From CAWJKP01 sp963843465 (lineage in GTDB: Bacteria; Planctomycetota; Planctomycetia; Pirellulales; Thermoguttaceae), in NCBI GenBank assembly GCA_963843465.1, contig CAWJKP010000001.1, positions 1,116,001 to 1,180,000 on the forward strand: a DNA stretch of 64,000 nt, in the 5' to 3' direction. Of the stretch, positions 21,693 to 31,465 are shown one piece after another; position 1 is the stretch's first letter, and each line of letters starts with the position of its first letter. Made by a program: the position numbers and the translations under genes. Under the pieces are notes generated by a model, which ran no database searches, was not told where the DNA came from, and saw only the letters and a list, made by a program, of their open reading frames with translations.

Positions 21693-22337
21693 ATGGGAGA
21701 GAGACCTGGGAAAACCTTGCCGGTCACAGGGTAGTGGCCAACTACGCGACGTAAGGTCTTGCCGTATCCTTAGTTACATACACGGTTCAAACGGGCCCGG
21801 CCTGTGTGGTCCAAGCCCTCATCGAACGAATCTGGTGATAACAAGCAGCATTTCTCGCACCCCATTATGCCCCCACCCACGTTTGCCTGGAAGGCACCGC
21901 ACAGTACGGACCATGAATCCTGATGCCGATACGGAAGCTGCCCAGGTGCGAGAGGCTGCTTGGGGGACCTGCTGGGGCGGATTGTGTTTCTGGAAATAGA
22001 GAGTGAAGGAAGGTCGTCCACGAACAATCGTAGTAGAACGTACGCGCGATTTCCCCTTCTCCCCCAAGTGGTTCGGAAATCTTTCGGGACGGCAGCAATT
22101 GCGGCTTGACGTACTCCAGTGGGGTGCTATACTCCTGGTTACGACGTGCGAGAGACGCCGGCTTCGGCCCGCGTCGTGTCGAATGTGTCTTCTACAGCGG
22201 CCTCTCCGCCCCAGCTATAGCAAGCTCGGTCGAGTCCTCTGTCTACGGCCGCCATTGATATCTCTTGCACCCTCGGCTTTGCCTTTTTTCAGCAGCCGAT
22301 CCGTGCGCTCTGATAGCCTCTCTCAAAGGAAGTGTTG
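21693..22337. other. Non-coding region upstream of the helicase
   Basis: No conserved frame was seen on either strand over about 640 bases apart from the promoter at 22106-22133. The roughly 190 bases between that promoter and the helicase start would form an unusually long 5' leader. No RNA motif was recognised in it by eye. Confidence 0.35.
22106..22133 (+). promoter_or_regulatory. Predicted sigma-70-type promoter of the DEAD-box helicase
   Basis: TTGACG at 22106-22111 and TATACT at 22128-22133 are separated by 16 bases, each one or two mismatches from the -35 and -10 consensus. Transcription would start near 22141, leaving a leader of about 195 bases before the ATG at 22338. Long leaders are known on cold-shock helicase genes in other bacteria; that function here is inference. 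Confidence 0.5.
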
Positions 22338-23612
22338 ATGAAGTTTGAAGAACTCGGCCTTGCGGAGACGTTGCTCCGCGCCGTCGGTGCGGAGGGCTAT
22401 GGTTCTCCCACCGCGATTCAAGCCGCCGCGATTCCCCCGATTCTTCAAGGCCGCGACGTGCTGGGCTGTGCCCAGACCGGGACTGGTAAGACTGCCGCCT
22501 TCGCCTTACCCGCGATCCAGCACCTGGGCCTTCGCGAGTGCCGAGTGAATGGCCGCGGACGCAAGGTCCGCGTCTTAGTCCTTGCCCCGACCCGCGAACT
22601 CGCGATACAAATCGGCGAGAGCTTTCGTGGCTACGGCCGCTATAACAGTGCGCGGTCCACGGTCGTTTACGGAGGCGTCGGTCAGGCGTCGCAGGTCCGG
22701 GCCTTGAACGCCGGTGTGGACATCCTCGTAGCCACGCCCGGCCGATTGCTGGACCTCATGCAGCAAGGCGTTGCGGACCTGTCTCACGTGGAAATCCTGG
22801 TCCTCGACGAGGCCGACCGGATGCTGGACATGGGATTCATTCCCGATCTTCGACGAATCGTGGCCAAAGTCCCCCGCGGGCGGCAGACGCTGTTGTTTTC
22901 GGCTACCATGCCAGCCGACATTCGCCAATTGGCCGACCAGTGGCTCCGCGACCCCGTCAACCTGCGGGTTGGCCCGACGTCGCACACGATCGAGAAGATC
23001 CGGCAATCCGTGTTCTTCGTCGACCAGACCCGAAAGTTGGGGCTGCTTACCCATTGGTTGCGTCAGACGGCATGGACGCGGACGCTCGTATTCACACGAA
23101 CGAAGCACCGCGCGGACAAAGTCACCACGCTGTTGCGGAAGGCCGGAATCGAGGCCGAGGCGTTCCACTCCAACAAGAGCCAGTCGGCAAGACAGCGGAC
23201 TCTCGCGCGTTTCAAGTCGCCGCGACCGCTGGTTCTGGTGGCCACCGACATTGCGGCGCGTGGGCTGGACATCGACATGGTCTCGCACGTCATCAACTAC
23301 GATCTGCCGGCCGACGCGGAGAGTTATGTCCACCGCATCGGCCGCACCGGTCGGGCCGGCGCGGACGGGGTGGCCGTTTCCTTCTGCGATCAGACCGAGC
23401 GAGCGACCTTGCGGGCTATCGAGCGACTGACGCGGCAGACACTCGCCATCGAAGCACAACCGGCCAGCATGTCTGCGGTCTCGTCGGTACCAGTGAAAGG
23501 TGCGTCGGCCAGGGCCTCGAAAGCTGGCCGGCCTGCTGTCCCTATCAATAATCTCGTACTCGTTTCCAGGCAAGGAGTTGCGGGATTTGATCCCAAGCTG
23601 GTTCCAGGCTAG
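22338..23612 (+). CDS. DEAD-box ATP-dependent RNA helicase, RhlE-like, with an IS-derived C-terminus
   Basis: 424 residues; ATG 22338 follows AAAGGA by 7 bases (GTG and TTG codons just upstream are less likely). All helicase motifs are present: Q motif (GYGSPTAIQ), I AQTGTGKT, Ia PTRELAIQ, Ib TPGRLLDL, II VLDEADRM, III LFSATMP, IV LVFTRTKHRAD, V ATDIAARGLDI and VI YVHRIGRTGRAG. It unwinds RNA duplexes in ribosome assembly, decay or cold adaptation. The usual basic tail of RhlE proteins is cut short: from about residue 400 the frame runs into a copy of the IS left end beginning at 23537, so the last 25 or so residues (VPINNLVLVSRQGVAGF and on) are insertion-sequence DNA. The catalytic core is complete, so activity is probably kept. 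Confidence 0.9.
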   Translation: MKFEELGLAETLLRAVGAEGYGSPTAIQAAAIPPILQGRDVLGCAQTGTGKTAAFALPAIQHLGLRECRVNGRGRKVRVLVLAPTRELAIQIGESFRGYGRYNSARSTVVYGGVGQASQVRALNAGVDILVATPGRLLDLMQQGVADLSHVEILVLDEADRMLDMGFIPDLRRIVAKVPRGRQTLLFSATMPADIRQLADQWLRDPVNLRVGPTSHTIEKIRQSVFFVDQTRKLGLLTHWLRQTAWTRTLVFTRTKHRADKVTTLLRKAGIEAEAFHSNKSQSARQRTLARFKSPRPLVLVATDIAARGLDIDMVSHVINYDLPADAESYVHRIGRTGRAGADGVAVSFCDQTERATLRAIERLTRQTLAIEAQPASMSAVSSVPVKGASARASKAGRPAVPINNLVLVSRQGVAGFDPKLVPG

Positions 23613-23721
23613 AATCGCCTTGTTCCGTCAACCTCGGGAGCCGCTCCATGGGCATCATCAAGGCGATCTATCTTCTGATCCGAGCATTCCTGGTGTCCCG
23701 GCTCAGCCTAGCCGCCGAGAA
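23537..23721 (+). mobile_element. Truncated left end of the rve-type IS (copy A)
   Basis: 185 bases nearly identical to the left end of the complete IS at 34819: TGTCCCTATCAATAATCTCG at the tip, the same AAGGAGTTGCGGGATTTGAT segment, then the transposase ATG (23648) and its first 25 codons (GIIKAIYLLIRAFLVSRLSL). Homology stops at GCCGAGAA. It supplies the 3' end of the helicase gene and abuts a RecD2 fragment, so a deletion or recombination removed the rest of the IS. Confidence 0.8.
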
Positions 23722-23856
23722 CGACTATAATCGGGATGTGTTCAACGGCGATCTGGGGTGGTCGACAAGATCAACCGGATCGGGCAGGACATGGTGGTGA
23801 ACTTCGAGGGTCGGCAGGTCGAGTACGACTGCGGCGATCTCGACGAGTTAGTAGGC
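23720..23856 (+). pseudogene. Fragment of a RecD2-type exonuclease V helicase
   Basis: The frame reads NDYNRDVFNGDLG, then, after a one-base slip at the GGGG of 23755-23758, VVDKINRIGQDMVVNFEGRQ and VEYDCGDLDEL. This is the SH3-like insertion of RecD2/RecD-like helicases (consensus N-Y-D-x-x-V-F-N-G-D-x-G ... V-x-Y-x-x-x-E-L-D-E-L), which sits just before the conserved HKSQGSE motif. That motif and everything after it are absent. It is joined directly to IS copy A on its left. Confidence 0.6.
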
Positions 23857-23890
23857 ACAGAGCTGATTTCCGACTTCGCAGACAGCACTC

Positions 23891-26800
23891 TCAGTCGTGA
23901 TCGCGCAGCAGCAGTCCGAAAGCGGCCATGGTCTTCGCCTGCGATGCCACAACGCCTTCGTCCATGTCGATTGCAAAATGGCAATCGACGAAGGTCTGCA
24001 AGCTGGCGAAATTCTCGCGGACCGCGGGGTAGGCAGTCTCGGCCACGCGATAACCGTTGGCACCCTGGACGGGGCCTTCGACCTGCTGTCCCGGCACGAC
24101 CTCGCCCAAATGGCTGTAACGGCTGTTGTGCAGCGGCGCATGCACGGTCCGCGTTCCGAGGCCGACGATAAAACTGCGATTGAGTGGGTTCGCCCCCAAG
24201 GTGTTGTCGCAGGTACGCACGATCCAGGTACGGTACTTCTCGTTACCCGTGAGCTTATAGGACCAGATGACAACGGGCAAGAAATTCTCGTACGCGCCTG
24301 TTCCCCAGTTGATCGGGGCCATCGGATGGCGGATAAACCCGTAGGCCATGGTCTGGCATTCACGGATGAACATGTCAGCACGTTCAATGATCGCCCGGCG
24401 CACCGACTCTTGCACTCGCGCCTCGGCCGCGGTTGGGGGACAATTGACGTAGGCCCAGGCCGCCAGGCTCTGGTCGTACTGGCTGTAGACATTAATCTCG
24501 GCGTCGGGTTTCCGCGACCAGACACACACGTCGAGAAAATCCTTGTTGAACCGGGCTTCTTCGGTCGTGTGCAGCAGTTGCGCGGCGGCGTACGCTTTGG
24601 GTCCGAGATACCCTGAGGCGTATTGCTGCGGGGTCTTTGCGCGGGGGATGGTTTTCGGCCCATGCGTAGGCCCGCCGGGCCCGCGCCAAGAGATCTTCCG
24701 CTTCCTGGGTCTTTCCCAGCGACCGCCACAGGCGCGACGCCTGGGCCGTAGCCCCGGCAAAGCAGTACGATGCCGCGGCATCCTTCGCGTAGGCGTAATC
24801 GCCCACACGATCGAGATCGACCGTCTCGATGAAATTCGGGTCCCCGGCCGACTCGGTGCCATGGTACACGCCGCCGTCCTTGTCCTGGAGATCTAACCAC
24901 AAGCGAAGCGCCCAGTGTGCTTCATCGAGGATATCCGGAATTGCGTTGCCTTTTTCCGGGATGTTCAACTGCCCGTCGTAGAATTTCCGTGGCGCCATTT
25001 CATAGGCGTCCATCAAGGTTTGGGCCACGTCCAGGTGCGATCGCGGGTTGTAGTCGCCCGCGTCGTGGTGCCCACCATAGGCGGAAATCACCACGGGCAA
25101 CTGGGCCGGCCGCGGCGTCGCCAACACGCCAAGCTCCTCGGCGCGAAGCGCCCGGCGGTAGAGGCGAAAGTCAGCGAAGAAGGCGTTGGCGCTTCCCTTA
25201 CCGGTGATCGTGCCCAACGAGAAATCGGCCGCCGTCTCGGCCCCCACCTCAGCCATGCACGCCAAGCGGCCGTCGACGTACAATGACGCCCGCGGCCGTT
25301 TTTCCGATTCCGGCCCGACCACGAGCGCCACGTGATGCCAGGCGCCGTCGTTGATCCGCACATGCTGGGTGGGTTGGCTGGTGCTGCCCACGCTGAAGGA
25401 AAGGACTCCCCAGCCGGCCGTCACGATCATGCGCGGTTTGGCCCATTGGCCGCTGCCGAATCCGAACAACGTACCATGGAAATCGGCGTCCTCGTCCTTC
25501 TTGAACCAGCCGCACATCGTATAGCCGTTTCGGACGTTGGCGGGAATGGCCTTGCCTGTTGCTCCGTTGCGCCTCCCGCCCGGGTTGGCCCGAATACCCG
25601 ATTGTCGCCGGGCAGGATTTCCTTGTCGAGGCTGAAACGCTGCCCCGGCGACGCCGGCGTCAAATCGTGCCCATTCTCCGAGGCGTCCTTGAAACTTCCG
25701 TCCAGCGGATAGTAGGCCACCAGCGCCGGGTCTCGGTTCAGCTTGTCGAGTTTCGGGTCCGGCTTTGCGTCCAGCGCCCGCCGCACAACGTTGCGAGGCA
25801 GGTCCTTCTGGATCTGGTGCGGTTCGTCGTGGAGCTGCGTGGTCAGGGTGAGCCCCGTCTTATGGCAGGCGATCCGCCGCCATTCGCTATACGGCGGCCC
25901 AAGCTCAATGCCGCAGCGCTGGGCGAACACGCCGTAAGCCTGCACTTGGAACGCCTTCTTGTAGACGTTGTCGCCAATCTCGAACGGCAGGCTGCGACCA
26001 ACCAGGGGAACCGTGACGAAATACCTGCCGGGCGCCGTAACGCTCGTGAAGTCGAGCAGATAGACGTTCTCGCCCGAATGATCGACCTTGTAGTACCCCT
26101 CGTTCATCTCGCCTGAACGATGCACGAGCCGTGCCTTGCCGCGGAAAACCACCGACAGGTCCTCTTCCCGGCAGATGCGGAACTCGGGCGGTTCGTTGAA
26201 GGTCAAGGCACATGCGGCGGAGGCAGGCGAGGTGGTCGCCTTGCGGTCCGGCTTCTCCGGCTGCCCTTTCGGTTTGTGCAGTTGGTCCCAAAACGCCTGC
26301 GCCACCGAGTTATTGGTTTGATCTTCTCGCGGTTCGTCCGCCTGTCCCTTCTCAGGGAAGGACCCCAGCCAGCGCCCGAGATACGCCAGTTTTACCGGCG
26401 AATCAATGAGGTAGCCCACTTGGTTGACCTTGATCGAATTGCTCAACGATTGCTTCTCGTTAAAGCGCAGCGATGCCCGGTTTGCCGCCGCCGTGACTGC
26501 TCGATTCGCCTCGACCTCGATCAGGTCGGCATCGTGAAACGGCTCCTCGAATTGCAGGAACACCTCATGCATGGGGATGGCCGCGAAGGGCCAGCCGGTG
26601 GGAAGGTAAGTGTCGATCCGGCTGATCCGCCCGAGATGTATTACCTTCACCGGCTTGCCCGCCACGCGGACCAGGTAGTTCTGAGGCCGTCCGGCCGAGT
26701 CCGGCGAGAAATTGGGACCGAATTCCAGCTTTAGCATTCCCGGCCCGACCGGTTCCAACTGGCGCAATCCCAGAACGGCCAAGTCTACGGCATCGTCTCC

Positions 26801-27334
26801 GGCCGGCCGCGACTGTCCTTTGCGGAAAACGAAGCCTTGCGCAGTGTGTGCACCCGTGACCATTTCCCCCTGCGATCCCTGGGCGAGCACGAAGTATTCC
26901 ACGCCCTCCTTCATCGGGGTCGGCAAGTCAAGCGTGACGATGGTCCGCTCGAAGTGGGCAAACGGGCACCCAGCCGGGCTTTCCGCCTCGACCTCCGCGC
27001 GGGACGAAGCCTTCCGAGGTGGGACGAACTTCGCATAGGAATAGTTGTCGTCATGAAAACTGATGATGCGGTAGGACGCCGCCCTCTCGCACGCCTGCGT
27101 GACACTCATGCCCAGGATCAACTGCACCTGAGTGTCGCCTAGTGGCTCCGCACGCCGCACGCCGAACGAAGTGCGCACCGCGATCCGGTTATCGGCCAGG
27201 CCGCGGAAATCTGCCAGCGGATCGGCACGGCAAACCGAAAGAACCGCCGGCAGCAACAGCAGGAGGCCGCCGATACCTAACCCGGAGAGGAAGTCTCCTT
27301 GTCGGTCTTCGCCTGGCGGCCGGTTGCGGTTCAC
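23891..27334 (-). CDS. Secreted GH9 cellulase-family hydrolase with a LamG domain inserted in the catalytic region (two frameshifts)
   Basis: About 1147 residues read across frame changes near 25545 and 24640. The GTG start at 27332-27334 follows GAAAGGA and begins a signal peptide (GLGIGGLLLLLPAVLS). An N-terminal beta-domain, then the cellulase Ig-like domain (VNQVGYLIDSPVKLAYLG, about residue 303) and the start of the GH9 barrel (FAQRCGIELGPPYSEWRRI...CHKTG) follow. A LamG/concanavalin-like domain (about 530-735: LVAYYPLDGSFKDASENGHD, WHHVALVV, LYVDGRLAC, FADFRLYRRAL) comes next, and then the catalytic part: GGHHDAGDYNPRSH carries the base/nucleophile aspartates, and LGANPLNRSFIVGLGTR is classic GH9. 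The catalytic Glu is probably in DMDEGVVASQ. Likely an endo- or exo-beta-glucanase on the cell surface. Confidence 0.75.
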
Positions 27335-27408
27335 AGTGCTTTCCTTTCTCTGAGGAACTGTTTCTTGAGTCTCACACTGCGCGGGGAACGTGGGCGACCA
27401 ACGGGAGT

Positions 27409-27460
27409 TGTTCATACTAATATCTCCGTACCCGTTCTCTGTCAAGGAGTTGTGGGATCC
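27409..27460 (+). repeat. Diverged copy of the IS left end (copy D)
   Basis: The sequence aligns with the tip of the IS at 34819: it shares TGT at the edge, AATA-CTC-GTAC-CGTT in the middle and an exact GTCAAGGAGTTG, with scattered substitutions. No transposase codons follow. It lies between the divergent GH9 and metallohydrolase genes and is older or from a sister element. Confidence 0.5.
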
Positions 27461-27639
27461 GTCGCCAGCGTCCTCCGGCCACTGCCTGATAAGCTGGTCA
27501 CACGATTGCTCTCTCGGCGAGAACCGCCTCCGGCGGCAATGCTGGTTTCTGAAGGGGATGCGTAATATGATAAAAGACTGTGTGAGCCTGAATCGGCTGC
27601 GCGCTCACAGCACAGACGGGAGATACCGGAGGCTCTAGC

Positions 27640-29377
27640 ATGTGTAGTTCTGCGGTCTATCGCTTCTGGGTCATCTTGGGAGTTCTTGGTCTGGGCGGAC
27701 CGGCCTCGGGGGCAGCGTTGGAACTGACCGTCGATGACGACGCCGGCCAGCCCATGGCGTTTCGCGTGCAAGCGTTCCAGGCGGGTCGGATGGTTGCCCA
27801 GACTTGGGAGCGAGGCCGTGCCCGCCTGGAGTTGCCTGCCGGGAAGCAGACCGTTCTGGTGCGCCACGGCTTTGACCATGACGCCGTGAGCATGGAGCTG
27901 AACCCCGGTCGGCAGGCGATCGAGAAACACGTCACGCTGAAGAAGCGTTACGACGTCAAGAGCCTGGGGTGGTACTGCGGCGAGAGCCATCTGCACGGGC
28001 AGCACGGCCGCTCCGACAAGCCGCAGTCGTTCGCTGACGCCGCGCGATTGGCGGAGGCCAACGGCCTGGATTACATCCAGATCGCGCAATGGTGGACCCC
28101 CGACTTCGGCTGGACGCCGCCGGAGAAGCTCGATGCGATGGCCCGCCAGGCCAGCACGGCGCAGGTGGCCGTCCACTGGAACCTGGAGTTCAAGTGCTAC
28201 TTTACCCCGGACGACGGCGGCGCCGGCGGCAACCTGCACTGCTACGGTCACGGCTGCACCCTGGGCATGGAGGATCGTCCCTACGACCGGGCCTTCTGGT
28301 TCACCGGCCCCGATTTCCATATCCTCCAGGAGGTCCATCGCCAGGGCGCGGTGGTAACGCTGGCTCATCCGGCCCGATTCTGGTTCAACCAGGGGAACTT
28401 CGTCTCCAACTGGGCCAGCGAGATTGCCTTCAACTACGTGGCCGGTCAGGGGTACGACGGAGTGGACATCTTCAACGACGGCGAGCCGGTGTTCTTCCAG
28501 CACGAGCGCGTCTGGTGGAACCTGCTCAACATGGGTTACAAGGTGGCCGGCACCGCCGGCAGCGACGGCTCGATCATCGGCGGCCACGCGGGCCGGTTCC
28601 GCACCTACACCCATATCGACGGCGACTTCTCCTGGGCCAAGATCGCGCAAGGAATCCGCGGGCGCGTGCGTGGCCAGCTCCGGCCCTATGGTGCTGTTCG
28701 AGGTGGACAGGCAATGGCCGGGGGCGGAGTTCCCAGCCGACGGCCAGCCGCATCGCGCCCGCCTTACGGCTTGGTCCAGTCCCTTGCCCGGCGAAACGCT
28801 GGTCTCGGCGCAGGTGCTTCGCAACGGCGAGATCGTTCAGGCTTGGGACCTGCGCAGCAAGCGGGCGAGGCAGTGGAACGGGGAGTTCGAGCTGAGCGAC
28901 ACGGCCTACGCCTGGTATGCGATCCGCGTGACGTCCACTTGCCAGGACCCCGCTTGCCTGGCAGCCTGGCGGCAGCCGGCGGAGATTTACGAGGTGGCCG
29001 TGGCCAACCCGGTCTATTTCCTGCCGAAGGCGTTTCATCGTCCGCAGCCCGCGGTGGCCAGAGTCCGCCTCAAGATCACCGATCCACAAGGCAAGCCCTT
29101 GGCGGCGACCGTCCACGTGGTCGACGCGGGACAGGAGGTTGCCCAGGTGAAGGTCGGTTCCGGCGGCGAGGCCAGCTTCCGGACGCCCGCAACGGCCGCG
29201 CTTTCGATCTGGGCCCCGGGCTTCGCGGAAGTGAAGAAGGACCTGTTCCTGGACTCGCCCCTGCTGGAGTTCTGCCGTAACTTCAATGGCTTCTACACAC
29301 CCGAGGGGTATCACCACGTGCGGGAGTTGCTCGGTAAACTGGAGTTCGAGGTGAAACTCAAGAAGGCCGATCCGTAG
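27640..29377 (+). CDS. Secreted CehA/McbA-family (PHP-superfamily) metallohydrolase (one frameshift)
   Basis: About 580 residues from ATG 27640, with a signal peptide (MCSSAVYRFWVILGVLG). After an N-terminal beta-domain come PHP-type metal-binding motifs: WYCGESHLHGQHGRSD (the HxH of the first strand), VTLAHPARFWF and TAGSDGSIIGGHAGRFRTY, which carries the late Asp and His ligands. Near the GGG of 28660-28662 the frame changes; removing one G joins IRGACVASSGPMVLFEVD, the usual end of the catalytic domain. C-terminal Ig-like and carboxypeptidase-regulatory-like strands follow (VRLKITDPQGKPLAATVHVV). Known members hydrolyse phosphoesters or carbamates such as carbaryl; the natural substrate here is unknown. 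The next gene starts 65 bases on. Confidence 0.7.
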
Positions 29378-29442
29378 GGTGGCGTTTTCCTGCCCTCCCC
29401 GAGAGCCTCACCGTCGTCAACCGCTTGCAGAAGGAGTTTCCC

Positions 29443-30030
29443 TTGAAGCGGGCAAACTGTTTTGCGGCATTTCTCACGTTGGGTATGACCACCTTGCTTG
29501 GCAACGCCCAGGACGGGGCCGATCCGTGCGTGGAGAAAGACCTCACCACGCTCGACCTCTGCTCGTGGCGAACCACGCCGTCCGGCGCGTTGACCGACCG
29601 CGTGACCTACGACGGCAAGAAAACCATCGAGCTGGAGGGCAACGCCAGCCCCGACGTGGTCACGGCCGCGGCCTGGCAGAACCCCGACATCCGCCTGCTG
29701 GCTGGCCAGCGGTACACGGTCGCCGCGCTGGTGAAGACCGACGGCGCCAGCGCCGTGTCGTTGGCGATCGACATCCCGCAGGAAGTGCCCGTCGAGGGGC
29801 TCCGCTCACGTTCGATAAGCCCGACGACCAACTGGAGTACGTCGCCTACCGGAAGAACCGTGGTGCCTGGGTGGCCTTGTTCAACCACGGGAACATTGTG
29901 GTCGGCTGCGACCGCATGGACCCGTCCAAATGGCGTGTCGCACCGCCGGAACCGCTGTGTACGCCCCCCCGCGGCCCTTACCGCGGTACGATCGAGTTCC
30001 GCCTGGACCATTCGGGCCAAGTCGAGGTCC
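29443..30030 (+). pseudogene. Secreted carbohydrate-binding-type protein, 3' truncated at a convergent junction
   Basis: TTG start at 29443 after AAGGAG, with a signal peptide (MKRANCFAAFLTLGMTTLLG). A lipocalin- or CBM-like strand pattern follows (YDGKKTIELEGNASP, LAGQRYTVAALVKTDG). At the GGGG of 29796-29799 one extra G restores the frame into APLTFDKPDDQLEYVAY, then GAWVALFNHGNIVVGCDRMD and RGPYRGTIEFRLD. The frame then meets the 3' end of the oppositely oriented GH36 gene near 30000-30030 and loses sense, so the true C-terminus is missing. Probably co-transcribed with the metallohydrolase upstream. Function not recognised. Confidence 0.5.
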
Positions 30031-31394
30031 TCGCGCCGCATGTCGCAACCGAGCACGAGCATCGGCGCGAAAGCCGTACGCGCACTGTAGGCGTCGCCCA
30101 GACCCGAGCCCGTGGCAAAGTACGGATGCCAAAGCGCCAGGCCGTAGAACTGCGTGTGCTTCGCTTCCAGATCGCCGTAGTTCATATCGCTCTTATGGAG
30201 CGGCACGGCGCGTCGCATCGACTCCAGGTCGTTACGGCGTCCACCGGAGGCGCATTCGTCCGTCAGCATGTTCGGATTGCGGCGCCGCAATTCATCCCAG
30301 TAGGCCAGGTAGCCCACGCAATGCCGGATCTCGGTTATGCCCTTGCGGTCCGGCACGTCGTTGTTGCGCCAGTAATTCAACGGCGGGAAGTTGAAGTCCT
30401 GGCGGTAGATGTCGATGCCTTCCTCCTTCATGATCTTCATGACCCGATCGGCCATCCACTCCTTCGCTTCGGGAATGCCGTAGTAGAAGAGCTTCTGATT
30501 CTCCTCGTTGGCGTGCTGCATTTCGTCGAAGATTCCTGAAGAACAAGCGCCGAGCAACGGCGGCGGCGTTCTCCCGCCGGGACGCGGCATATTATGGGCG
30601 ACCATCCAGCGACGCCAAATGTTCTGGGCGCGGATCCAGTCGCCGCCCTTCCAAAATTGCAAGGCTATCAGCGGGCTGCGCACCTCCTCGTCGGGCAGGA
30701 GCTTGAAATGCGTCGTCTCCTGGCCGGCCGTAATGCGGAGGCCGTCTTGCTTGTCGCGCGAGAAGTTCGTCGCCCACTGACCCGGCCACCCGACGGCGAT
30801 CATCAGGCCCTCACCGGACCACTGGAGATTGTAATAGGGCCAGGCGTCGCTGGAGGCCCAGCCGCCACCGGGCGCGAAGTGCGCGGTCGCCTCGGGGCGA
30901 AGGGCCGTCTCCAGCGGCCGGTAGTCGTCCGAGTTCGCCTGGCTTCCGGCATGATGGTGCAGCAGGAACTCGCCTTGCGCCCCGCGGCGGACGGCAACAT
31001 CGAGCGCCCGGATGTCGGCCAGAATCGGCGTTGCCTTCCTGCCGCTATTCTTGAAATACAGGGTCCATTCCACCGCAGGGTAATCACGATACTCGATGGC
31101 AACACAGCGAACCACGAGTTTGGTGTCGGGGTCCGTGCAGGCGATGGTGTGCTGCGTCCTCTGGTCGTCAAGCGGCCGGCTCGCCCGCTTGACCTCCCAC
31201 GCCTTCAACAACTCCGCCGACGGTTTGCCGCCGTAAGTGAAGGAGAAGAACGGCTCGGCGCCGCTTTCGAACTTTGCCGCTGCCTACTGTCTCGACTTGG
31301 CCAGCTCGGCAGCACTCGGCGAGACGGCCGCCGCGATTCCCGGTGACATGACGCACATTGCCACCACGATGGCAACCTGGGTTCTTGCCTTCAC
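30000..31394 (-). pseudogene. GH36-type alpha-galactosidase with amber codon 37 and missing 3' end
   Basis: GTG start at 31392-31394 after CAAGGAGATCT, with a signal peptide (MKARTQVAIVVAMCVMS). Codon 37 is TAG (31284-31286), and the same frame continues as AAAKFESGAEPFFSFTYGGK. A TGG tryptophan at this place would suit the family, so this looks like a one-base nonsense change. The catalytic barrel is well kept: VEWTLYFKNSG, IDIYRQDFNFPP (nucleophile Asp region), GITEIRHCVGYLAYWDELRR and TDECASGGRRNDLESMRRAV, with the acid/base after it. The C-terminal beta-domain is missing: similarity ends at LDLARMVQAEL near 30000, where a plus-strand gene abuts it. It would have cleaved alpha-galactosides outside the cytoplasm. 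Confidence 0.75.
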
Positions 31395-31465
31395 GAGCAG
31401 ATCTCCTTGTTGTCATCCTACCGAGATTCGCCTCCATGTTAACAAGCGGGTGCGTGACCGTCTAC

